From: Caulobacter segnis | Lineage (GTDB): Bacteria; Pseudomonadota; Alphaproteobacteria; Caulobacterales; Caulobacteraceae | Assembly (NCBI RefSeq): GCF_019931575.1 | Contig: NZ_CP082923.1 | Coordinates: 558,001 to 622,000 of the forward strand | Reading direction: 5' to 3' | DNA: 64,000 bases | In this document: positions 57,089 through 64,000 of the stretch, piece after piece | How the letters are laid out: every line of letters starts with the position of its first letter | Numbering within the stretch: the stretch's first letter is position 1 | Translations under genes and position numbers: made by a program | Notes under the pieces: model-generated | Database searches by the model: none | The model's input: only the letters and a program-made list of their open reading frames with translations | What the model was told of the DNA's origin: nothing

Positions 57089-58507
57089 ATGAACGCCAAT
57101 CTCGCCGCCATTCTCTACATCGTCTCGGGGGTGCTGTTCATCCTCGCGCTGCGTGGCCTGTCCAGCCCCGTGACCAGCCAGACGGGCAACCGTAACGGCA
57201 TGATCGGCATGGCCATCGCCGTCGGCACCACCCTGGCCACCTTGTGGAGCCAGGGCGCGCTGGACGTCGTGACCCTGGGCCTGATCCTGGGCGGCGTCGC
57301 CGTCGGGGGCGCGGTCGGGGCGGTCATCGCCCGCAAGGTCGCCATGACCTCGATGCCGCAGCTGGTCGCCGCCTTCCACTCGCTGGTCGGCATGGCCGCC
57401 TGCCTCGTGGCCGTGGCCGCCATCTACACGCCCGCAGCCTACGGCATCGTGGGCGAGGACGGCGCCATCCACCTCAACAGCCTGATCGAACTGTCGCTGG
57501 GCCTGGCCATCGGCGCCATCACCTTCACCGGCTCGGTCATCGCCTTCGCCAAGCTGAACGGCAACATGGGCGGCGCGCCGATCCTGCTGCCGGCCCGCCA
57601 CCTGCTGAACATCGTGATCGCGGCCGCCATCGTGGCCCTGGTCGTGGTGCTGGTGGTCAGCGGCGGTGCGGCCATCTGGGCCTTCTGGGGCATCTTCGCC
57701 CTGTCCCTGCTGATCGGCGTCACCCTGATCATCCCGATCGGCGGCGCGGACATGCCTGTCGTGGTGTCGATGCTGAACAGCTATTCCGGCTGGGCGGCGG
57801 CGGCGCTGGGCTTCACGCTGGAGAACACCACCCTGATCATCACCGGCGCCCTGGTCGGCTCGTCGGGCGCGATCCTGTCCTACATCATGTGCAAGGGCAT
57901 GAACCGCTCGTTCGTCTCGGTGATCCTGGGCGGCTTCGGCGCCGACGCGGCCGCGGCCGGCCCTGGCGGCAAGGTCGAGGCCCGTCCCGTCAAGCAGGGC
58001 TCGGCCGACGACGCGGCCTTCATCATGAAGAACGCCAGCAAGGTGATCATCGTCCCGGGCTACGGCATGGCCGTCTCCCAGGCCCAGCACGCCCTGCGCG
58101 AAATGGCCGACAAGCTGAAGGAGGAGGGCGTCGAGGTGAAGTACGCCATCCACCCCGTCGCGGGCCGGATGCCGGGCCACATGAATGTGCTGCTGGCCGA
58201 GGCCAACGTCCCCTATGACGAGGTCTTCGAGCTGGAGGACATCAACAGCGAGTTCTCGACGGCCGACGTGGCCTTCGTGATCGGCGCCAACGACGTCACC
58301 AACCCGGCCGCCAAGACCGACCCGACCAGCGCCATCTTCGGCATGCCGATCCTGGACGTCGAGAAGGCCCGCACCGTCCTCTTCGTCAAGCGCGGCATGG
58401 CCTCGGGCTATGCCGGCGTCGAGAACGAGCTGTTTTTCCGCGACAACACGATGATGCTGTTCGGCGACGCCAAGAAGATGGTCGAAGGCATCGTGAAGGG
58501 GCTCTAG
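57089..58507 (+). CDS. pntB: NAD(P) transhydrogenase beta subunit
   Basis: Protein of 472 residues: about nine membrane helices in the first 270 (LYIVSGVLFILALRGLS, HSLVGMAACLVAVAAIY and so on), with the conserved polar positions of the proton channel in ITFTGSVIAFAKLNG, then the NADP-binding domain III with VIIVPGYGMAVSQAQHAL, HPVAGRMPGHMNVLLAEANVPYDEV and VIGANDVTNPAA. The enzyme uses proton-motive force to make NADPH from NADH. Last gene of the operon, closed by a strong terminator. Confidence 0.96.
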   Translation: MNANLAAILYIVSGVLFILALRGLSSPVTSQTGNRNGMIGMAIAVGTTLATLWSQGALDVVTLGLILGGVAVGGAVGAVIARKVAMTSMPQLVAAFHSLVGMAACLVAVAAIYTPAAYGIVGEDGAIHLNSLIELSLGLAIGAITFTGSVIAFAKLNGNMGGAPILLPARHLLNIVIAAAIVALVVVLVVSGGAAIWAFWGIFALSLLIGVTLIIPIGGADMPVVVSMLNSYSGWAAAALGFTLENTTLIITGALVGSSGAILSYIMCKGMNRSFVSVILGGFGADAAAAGPGGKVEARPVKQGSADDAAFIMKNASKVIIVPGYGMAVSQAQHALREMADKLKEEGVEVKYAIHPVAGRMPGHMNVLLAEANVPYDEVFELEDINSEFSTADVAFVIGANDVTNPAAKTDPTSAIFGMPILDVEKARTVLFVKRGMASGYAGVENELFFRDNTMMLFGDAKKMVEGIVKGL

Positions 58508-58531
58508 GGCTCGGACTTCACCACGACGACG

Positions 58532-58563
58532 AAGGCCCCGGCGGTGACGCCGGGGCCTTTTTT
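58532..58563 (+). terminator. Terminator of the pnt operon
   Basis: A 12-bp perfect stem (AAGGCCCCGGCG with CGCCGGGGCCTT), loop GTGA, followed by six T. It lies 24 bases after pntB. Confidence 0.95.
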
Positions 58564-58667
58564 CGTTGAAGCGTCTGATTGGCGGCAGGCGACCTCGGTC
58601 GGATGGCGGACGCGCATGCGCGTATCGTCTCGCTCCGACAAGCCTTGTGCATTCCGGCCATCCCGAT

Positions 58668-58703
58668 AAGGTCTGACCTTAAGGCGTTATTGGTAAGATA
58701 ACG
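58668..58703 (+). promoter_or_regulatory. Two palindromes upstream of the GH115 gene
   Basis: AAGGTCTGACCTT is perfectly palindromic around CTG; 4 bases further, CGTTAT-N7-ATAACG is palindromic. Both lie in the 70 bases before the glycosidase start, in a stretch richer in A+T than the coding DNA. They look like operator half-sites of a sugar-acid regulator; no regulator gene is nearby. Confidence 0.4.
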
Positions 58704-58738
58704 TGTCGGCTGGTCCGAGCATGGGGCCTGGAGGAAGC

Positions 58739-61321
58739 GTGAAGATCCACAAATTTCCGGCGCGCCTGGCGTGCGTCCTGGTCCTGCTCGCTGCGCCGGC
58801 GGCATTCGCTTGCGACAAGCCCGTCAGCGTCTGCGCGACGGGCAAGTCGTCGAGCCTGGCGCTGATCCGCGCGGGCGCGCCCGCGGCCGTCTATGTGGAT
58901 GCGACGGCGGATCCGGCGGTGCGCCACGCCGCCGAGGGTCTGCGCGGCGATCTGGGGCGCGTCAGCGGCGGCGAGGCGACCAGGCTCTCGGACCTCTCCC
59001 GGGCCCATGGCCCGGTCGTGATCGTCGGCGTGCTGGGCGCCAGTCCGGTCGTCGACGCCCTCGTCCATAGCGGCAAGCTGAAGGTCGAGGGCCTGGCCGG
59101 GCAGTGGGAGGGTTTCCGGCAGATCGTGGTCGAGCGGCCGTTCGCCAATGTGCCCCGCGCCCTGGTCATTGTCGGCGCCGACCGGCGCGGGGCGGTCTAC
59201 GGGGCCTATGATCTCTCCGAACGGATCGGGGTGTCGCCCTGGACCTGGTGGGCCGACGCGCCGGTGGCCCGCAAGACCGACCTCTTCCTGACCGCCGGGG
59301 CCCGGGCCGATCACCCGCGCGTCAGGTATCGCGGCTTCTTCATCAATGACGAAGATCCGGCCTTCAGCGGTTGGGCCAAGAAGAAATTCGGCGGGATCAA
59401 TTCCGACCTCTACGCCCACGTCTTCGAGCTGACCTTGCGCCTCAAGGGCAACTACCTGTGGCCGGCCATGTGGGCGCCCAAGGCCTTCAACGACGACGAT
59501 CCGCGCAACAAGGTTCTGGCCGACGAGATGGGCGTGGTCATGGGCAGTTCGCACCATGAGCCGATGACCCGGGCCCAGAGCGAATGGCATCGCAACACCG
59601 ATCGCGGCGTCACCGGCGGCCGCTGGGACTACGCCGCCAACGGCGACAACCTGCGCGCCTTCTGGCGCGGCGGGATCGAGCGGATGATGTCGAAGGGAGA
59701 CGGTACGCCTTACGAGAGCCTGGTGACCGTGGGCATGCGCGGCGACGGCGACGAGCCGATGGCCGAGGGCGCCGCGACCCAGCTGCTGGAAAAGGTGGTG
59801 GCCGACCAGCGCAAGATCATCGCCGAGGTCACCGGCAAGCCGCCCGAGAAGACCCCGCAGGTCTGGGCGCTCTACAAGGAGGTGCAGGACTACTACGACC
59901 ACGGCATGCGCGTGCCCGACGACGTGACCCTGCTGTTTTCCGACGACAACTGGGGCCAGGTGCGCCGTCTGCCGGTGGCCGGCAAGGACGCCGTGGATCG
60001 GGCCGGTGGCTATGGCGTCTATTACCACTTCGACTATGTGGGCGGGCCCCGGAACTACAAGTGGATCAACACCAACCAGGTGGCCAAGATCTGGCAGCAG
60101 ATGAACCTGGCGTATGAGCGCGGGGCGCGGAATCTCTGGATCGTCAATGTCGGCGACATCAAGCCGCTGGAATATCCGCTCGACTTCTTCATGCGCATGG
60201 CCTGGAACCCCGAGGCGATGACGCCCCAGGCGCTGGAGGCCTATCCCCGCCAGTGGGCCAGCGAGACCTTCGGCGACGAACTGGGTCCCGAGATCGGCGC
60301 CATCATGGCCGCCTACGGAACCCAGGCCTCGCGGCGCAAGCCCGAGCTGCTCGACCAGGACAGCTTCCCCATCGGCGCGGAAACGGGGCCGGTTCTGGAC
60401 GGCGGCCAGTTCGGCGACATCGTCGAGGACTGGCGGCGCCTGGTCGGCAAGGTCGAGGCGATCAAGGCCCGCCTGCGTCCCGACCAGCAGGACGCCTATT
60501 TCCAGCTGGTCGAATATCCGGTGCTGGCCTTCGCGAACCTCTACGAGATGTACTACGCCACGGCCTGGAACCGCCGTCTGGCGTCGCGCAACGACGCCCG
60601 CGCCAACCCTTTCGCAGACCAGGTGGAGGCGGCCTTCAAGCGCGATGGCGACCTGACCGCGCGCTACCACGCCCTGAACGATGGCAAGTGGGACGGCATG
60701 ATGAACCAGGTCCATATGAGCTATGTGATCTGGAACGACCCGGTCCAGCAGTCGATGCCCAGCGTCACCCGCGTGGCGGCCGACACCCCGCCCGACAAGC
60801 TGTCCGCCAAGGTCCAGTTCGCGCGTTCGACCGCAAAGGACCCGGGCCTGATCACCATCGAGGCCGCCAAGTTCGACCGCGCCACCGGCGGCAGGGGCCT
60901 GGCTTGGACGGTGCTGTCCAATCTCGGCCATGGCGACGCCGTGGTGGCCCTTCCGCAGGGGCGGCCCGCGACGGAGATCCGCGACGGTGTCCGACTGGAC
61001 TATGCGGTGTCGGTTGCGCGCGCGGGTCCGGCCAAGGTCCGCCTGCGCCTGGCTCCGACCTTGGATACGACGGGCGGCCAGGGTATCCGGATCGGCGTCT
61101 CTCTCGACGACGGCCCCGTCCAGGTGGTGACGGCCAGTCTGGTCCCGACCGCCGGCGCGGCCTCGACTCCGGAGCAGGTGGCCTGGGTGGCGGCGGTCAA
61201 GGACCACGTCCACACGGTCGAGGCCGCTTTCCAGGACGTCGCGGCGGGCGCGCACGTGGTCAAGGTCTGGCGCCTGGACGACAATGCGGTGCTGGAGCAA
61301 CTGATCGTCGACACGCGTTGA
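58739..61321 (+). CDS. Glycoside hydrolase family 115, alpha-glucuronidase
   Basis: Secreted or periplasmic enzyme of 860 residues; MKIHKFPARLACVLVLLAAP (from GTG) is a signal peptide ending near AAFA, and the GGAGG before this GTG is the reason it was chosen over an ATG six codons earlier. GH115 landmarks: RYRGFFINDEDPAFSGWAKKKFGG, GNYLWPAMWAPKAFNDDDP, GSSHHEPMTRAQSEWH, TVGMRGDGDEPM, LFSDDNWGQVRRLP, YYHFDYVGGPRNYKWINT. The family removes 4-O-methyl-glucuronic acid branches from glucuronoxylan. Length agrees with the family. Confidence 0.93.
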   Translation: MKIHKFPARLACVLVLLAAPAAFACDKPVSVCATGKSSSLALIRAGAPAAVYVDATADPAVRHAAEGLRGDLGRVSGGEATRLSDLSRAHGPVVIVGVLGASPVVDALVHSGKLKVEGLAGQWEGFRQIVVERPFANVPRALVIVGADRRGAVYGAYDLSERIGVSPWTWWADAPVARKTDLFLTAGARADHPRVRYRGFFINDEDPAFSGWAKKKFGGINSDLYAHVFELTLRLKGNYLWPAMWAPKAFNDDDPRNKVLADEMGVVMGSSHHEPMTRAQSEWHRNTDRGVTGGRWDYAANGDNLRAFWRGGIERMMSKGDGTPYESLVTVGMRGDGDEPMAEGAATQLLEKVVADQRKIIAEVTGKPPEKTPQVWALYKEVQDYYDHGMRVPDDVTLLFSDDNWGQVRRLPVAGKDAVDRAGGYGVYYHFDYVGGPRNYKWINTNQVAKIWQQMNLAYERGARNLWIVNVGDIKPLEYPLDFFMRMAWNPEAMTPQALEAYPRQWASETFGDELGPEIGAIMAAYGTQASRRKPELLDQDSFPIGAETGPVLDGGQFGDIVEDWRRLVGKVEAIKARLRPDQQDAYFQLVEYPVLAFANLYEMYYATAWNRRLASRNDARANPFADQVEAAFKRDGDLTARYHALNDGKWDGMMNQVHMSYVIWNDPVQQSMPSVTRVAADTPPDKLSAKVQFARSTAKDPGLITIEAAKFDRATGGRGLAWTVLSNLGHGDAVVALPQGRPATEIRDGVRLDYAVSVARAGPAKVRLRLAPTLDTTGGQGIRIGVSLDDGPVQVVTASLVPTAGAASTPEQVAWVAAVKDHVHTVEAAFQDVAAGAHVVKVWRLDDNAVLEQLIVDTR

Positions 61322-61380
61322 GCGCGCTCATCACGCCTGATCTCGCAAGGCGCGGCCTGCTCGCGGCAAGTCCAGACGAA

Positions 61381-61413
61381 ACAGAGGCCCCAGGGTGATC
61401 CTGGGGCCTCTGT
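61381..61413. terminator. Bidirectional hairpin between GH115 and urcA-type genes
   Basis: A 14-bp perfect stem (ACAGAGGCCCCAGG with CCTGGGGCCTCTGT), loop GTGAT, between two convergent genes. The U-tracts are poor on both sides, so termination is likely but not certain. Confidence 0.75.
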
Positions 61414-61461
61414 CGCGGGGCGTGGGGGAGGTGGGTGTTTTCGGGTAAGCGGCGCCGAAGA

Positions 61462-61803
61462 TCACCGGGCGGCCAGCTCGTGCGACTGGGCGGCTTGGGC
61501 CACGGCCTTGCGCATCTCCGGCGACATCTCGCGCTCGACCTCGCGGCGGACCTCGGCGACGCAACCGCGCATCGGCAGGGTCATCTGGCCCTTGCGCAGC
61601 ATGGTCCGGCACAGGTCCTTGCCGGCCGTGTCGACGCGGGCGCTGAAGATCGCGGCCTGGGCGGGGTTCGCCAGGTTCAGGTCGCCGTAGGGCACGCGGA
61701 TATTGGCTTCGGCGGCGTTGGCGGCTTGGGTCAGGCCCAGGACCGGAACGGCGGCCAGGCTCAGGCTGGCGACGGTGGTCAGGCTCATGATGAACTTGCG
61801 CAT
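61462..61803 (-). CDS. UrcA family protein
   Basis: Exported protein of 113 residues: MRKFIMSLTTVASLSLAAVP is a signal peptide ending near ANA. The mature part has VPYGDLNLANPAQAAIFSARVDTAGKDLCRTM and PMRGCVAEVRREV, with two Cys likely disulfide-bonded, the UrcA pattern. UrcA proteins are widespread in Caulobacter and Sphingomonas, and their function is unknown. Convergent with the GH115 gene, with a hairpin between them. Confidence 0.85.
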   Translation of the reverse strand: MRKFIMSLTTVASLSLAAVPVLGLTQAANAAEANIRVPYGDLNLANPAQAAIFSARVDTAGKDLCRTMLRKGQMTLPMRGCVAEVRREVEREMSPEMRKAVAQAAQSHELAAR

Positions 61804-62136
61804 TTGAAGATCCCTCTGGTTGGGCGCTGTTCTTGTGCGCCGATGAATATTGAGTACCTGCCAGAGTTCTCGAAGTCCCGTTACGTCTCCTTCATGACGT
61901 GTAATTAAAGAAGTGAAGCGCTCTTAATGAAATGAACTTGCCGTAATGTTTTACATCTATTCTTTGGAATTTGAGCAAGCTGTGCCGCGTGGTGAACAAA
62001 CGGTTAAGCTGCGCCCTGTTTTCGCCCCATGCGACCTTCATAGACCGCCGCCATTCACCAAGCCGAAAGGTCAGGTGTGAGACCAGGACCGCCCGCGCGC
62101 GGTCCTCGACTGACCGAACGTCGAAGAGGTAGCGGT
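61804..62136. other. AT-rich intergenic region before the M23 peptidase gene
   Basis: About 330 bases containing the divergent promoters. AT-rich runs (for example CGTGTAATTAAAGAAGTGAA) and several TTAA tetramers are present but at no consistent spacing. No gene or repeat recognised. Confidence 0.4.
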
Positions 62137-62979
62137 TTGATTTCCAAGACCCTGGCGCTTCCGCCTCAGCACCTGCGCGTCGCCTTTTTCACCATGCTGG
62201 GCGTCGCGGCCATGGCCGGGACCCTGAACGGGGCGCTGGCCCTGGGCGAGAGGGTCGCCAGGACCGCGCCCGCCTCGGATCCGACCCCGGTCGTCGCGCC
62301 GGTCGAGCCCAAGGCCGAGGCGGTCGAGCCCACGCCGCCGCCCCCCGCCTTCCAGTTCGACGCGCCGCTGCCGGGCCGCGTGGTCAATTCGCCGTTCGGC
62401 CTGCGCCAGCTGCCCTGGGAAGAGAATGGCCGCCTGCACGAGGGCGTCGACATCGCCGCGCCCAGCGGCGCGCTGGTCAAGGTCGCCGCCGACGGCGTGG
62501 TCAAGGCCACGGGGATCAGCCCGACCTACGGCCGCTACGTCCAGGTGCTGCACAAGGGCGGCCTGACCACCCTCTACGCCCACCTCGCCAAGCCGGCCAA
62601 GAACGTCAAGCGCGGGACCTATCTGCATCGCGGCGACACCGTCGCCTTCGTCGGCAATTCGGGTCGCTCGACCGGCTCGCACCTGCATTTCGAGATCCGC
62701 AAGGGCGACAAGGCCCTGAACCCCACCTTCTTCCTGGGGCGCAGCTTCGCCGAGGCTTCGGATCTTCCGCTCAAGGCCGCCGGCCGGGTTCCGCGCAAGG
62801 TTCATGTGGCCACGGTCTCGAAATGGCCGCCCGGCATGACCGCCAAGGGCGGCGTCAAGGTCGCGCGGCTGAAGAACGGCCGCGTCCGCGCCAGTATTCC
62901 GGTCGCCTCTACGCCGGTCGCCACGGTTCCGGCGCCGGCCGCCCAACCGGCGATCGGATCGAACGGCCTGGCGATTTAA
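62137..62979 (+). CDS. M23-family peptidase (LytM/peptidoglycan endopeptidase-like)
   Basis: Protein of 280 residues from the TTG with GAGGT six bases upstream; a GTG twenty codons earlier would add a very basic, less plausible N-terminus. VAFFTMLGVAAMAGTLNG is a signal or anchor helix; a Pro-rich linker follows. The LytM domain has SPFGLRQLPWEENGRLHEGVDIAAPSG with zinc ligands His and Asp near residue 108-112, the GRYVQVLHKGGLTTLYAHL strand pair, and GSHLHFEIRKG with the HxH motif. Such enzymes cut peptide cross-bridges or act as regulatory activators. Both zinc motifs are intact. Confidence 0.88.
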   Translation: MISKTLALPPQHLRVAFFTMLGVAAMAGTLNGALALGERVARTAPASDPTPVVAPVEPKAEAVEPTPPPPAFQFDAPLPGRVVNSPFGLRQLPWEENGRLHEGVDIAAPSGALVKVAADGVVKATGISPTYGRYVQVLHKGGLTTLYAHLAKPAKNVKRGTYLHRGDTVAFVGNSGRSTGSHLHFEIRKGDKALNPTFFLGRSFAEASDLPLKAAGRVPRKVHVATVSKWPPGMTAKGGVKVARLKNGRVRASIPVASTPVATVPAPAAQPAIGSNGLAI

Positions 62980-63039
62980 AACGCCGTCCTCGGCGCAACG
63001 CGCCTCGACGCGTCACGAAGCCTCACTACATTGAACGCC

Positions 63040-63996
63040 ATGATCCAGTTCCTCGGTCGTGGCGTCGCGGGCCTCACGCTCCTTCTTGTGTCCTATATCG
63101 CCGTCGGCGGGCTGATGAGCGCCGCCGGGGCGCCCAAGCCCCGAGGCCAGATGGTCGAGATCGAGCCGGGGCGAAAGCTGCGGCTGGTCTGCGAGGGGCC
63201 CAGGAGCGACCGGCCGGTGATCTGGCTGGAGGCCGGGGCCTTCGGCTTCGCCGCCGACTGGGGCGGAACCCAGGAGGCCCTGACCGCCGCCGGCTGGCGC
63301 TCGTGCGCCTACGACCGGGCCGGCATGGGCTATTCGCCCAAGGGGCCCAGCCCGCGCGACGGGATCGCCATCGTCACCGACTTCGAGAAGCTGGTCGCCG
63401 CCTCGGGCGAGCCGGGCCCCTACATCCTGGTGGGCCACTCGATGGCCGGCCTGCGCCTGCGCGAATACGCCGGGCGCAATCCGGACAAGGTGGCGGGCAT
63501 CGTCCTGGTCGACGCCGCCACGCCCGAGACCGCCCAGAACCCTCAGATGCAGGGCTTCATCAAGACCTTCGCCAGCGTCTCCAAGTGGGCCGCGCGCGGG
63601 GCTTCGCTCGGGCTCTACAAGCCGCTGGTCCACACCCGCCTGGGCGACAAGATCGACCTGCCGCCGGCCGCCAAGGCCGAGAAGGGCTGGGCCTTCGCCA
63701 ACGGCCGCCACAACCGCACGGCGGCCGAGGAGGTGGGGCTGTGGAAACAGGCCTCGGACCAGGCGGCCGCCCAGCCCCCGTTCGATCCCAAGTGGCCGGT
63801 GGCCGTGGTCACCGCCGGACCAGTGGCCGGCCGCGAGCTGCGCAAGGAGATGCAGGCCGCGCCCGCCCGGCGCTCGGAGCACGGCCTGGTCGACCATGTC
63901 GAGGCCGCCAGCCACACCCTGCTGATCGGCCGGCGCTTCGCCGACCACATCGTCCGGGCGGTGGCCTTCGTCGCCGACGCGTATAAAAAGGGCTGA
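63040..63996 (+). CDS. Alpha/beta hydrolase, membrane-anchored
   Basis: Protein of 318 residues: GVAGLTLLLVSYIAVGGLM near residue 10 is a signal or anchor segment. The alpha/beta-hydrolase core has VIWLEAGAFGFAADWGG, nucleophile Ser in ILVGHSMAGLRLREYA near residue 134, LVDAATPETAQNP, and a probable catalytic His in EAASHTLLIGRRF. The oxyanion motif HG is replaced by EAGAFG, as in the group of alpha/beta hydrolases often called prolyl aminopeptidase-like esterases. Substrate unknown. The ATG at this position is preferred over a TTG three codons upstream. The window ends four bases after its stop. Confidence 0.87.
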   Translation: MIQFLGRGVAGLTLLLVSYIAVGGLMSAAGAPKPRGQMVEIEPGRKLRLVCEGPRSDRPVIWLEAGAFGFAADWGGTQEALTAAGWRSCAYDRAGMGYSPKGPSPRDGIAIVTDFEKLVAASGEPGPYILVGHSMAGLRLREYAGRNPDKVAGIVLVDAATPETAQNPQMQGFIKTFASVSKWAARGASLGLYKPLVHTRLGDKIDLPPAAKAEKGWAFANGRHNRTAAEEVGLWKQASDQAAAQPPFDPKWPVAVVTAGPVAGRELRKEMQAAPARRSEHGLVDHVEAASHTLLIGRRFADHIVRAVAFVADAYKKG

Positions 63997-64000
63997 GATA

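Overview
This is a GC-rich, gene-dense bacterial chromosome segment that looks like Caulobacter or a close relative. The evidence is a gapR gene and a tacA gene a few kilobases apart, three TonB-dependent receptors in 64 kb, an UrcA-family protein, an aa3-type cytochrome oxidase subunit IV, a two-part alpha subunit of proton-pumping transhydrogenase, and many facing pairs of short intergenic palindromes. No rRNA, tRNA, CRISPR array, transposase, prophage or plasmid function was seen. The window begins inside a TetR-type gene and ends just after a complete hydrolase gene.

Region by region. 0-7 kb: a coupled MarR / OmpR / histidine kinase operon is divergent from ilvE. Next comes a class I DAHP synthase gene with what looks like a complete attenuator in front of it, including a 27-residue leader peptide carrying Phe-Trp-Tyr-Phe-Ser-Tyr. 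A secreted phospholipase-C-like / acid phosphatase fusion follows, divergent from a large TonB-dependent receptor (7-10 kb) with a candidate Pho box between them. 10-13 kb: ahpF and ahpC. 13-16 kb: two DUF4870-like membrane proteins, then a folate-related operon (26-residue membrane peptide, pteridine-reductase-like SDR, folB, membrane protein). 16-19.4 kb: Nudix hydrolase, aldehyde dehydrogenase, an AT-rich lipoprotein gene of foreign appearance, a 141-bp palindromic element and a repeat pair. 19.4-27 kb: small hypothetical proteins, a methyltransferase, a feruloyl-CoA-synthase-like enzyme and a membrane-anchored M28 peptidase. 27-38 kb: a second TonB receptor, SelO, a polysaccharide-deacetylase-like protein and glycosyltransferase pair, and a cell-surface-signalling unit (TonB receptor with STN domain, FecR, FecI-like sigma factor). 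38-48 kb: orphan response regulator, YcaQ-like glycosylase, aldose epimerase, MltB-like transglycosylase, L36, HAD hydrolase, hydroxyacid dehydrogenase, gapR and tacA. 48-64 kb: PepF-like peptidase, ABC1 kinase, ECF sigma factor with a membrane partner, thioesterase / hydrolase / heptosyltransferase-like cluster, oxidase subunit IV, the pnt operon, a GH115 alpha-glucuronidase, UrcA protein, M23 peptidase and a hydrolase.

Most genes are housekeeping or envelope functions. The most interesting parts are regulatory or small: the aromatic attenuator, the lipase-phosphatase fusion beside a TonB receptor, several overlooked small ORFs overlapping their neighbours by TGATG, a TonB receptor without a canonical start codon that lies in frame with the upstream fecR stop, and the 141-bp palindrome beside an AT-rich lipoprotein gene. 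All functional statements rest on reading the sequence and on known family motifs; no database search was run.
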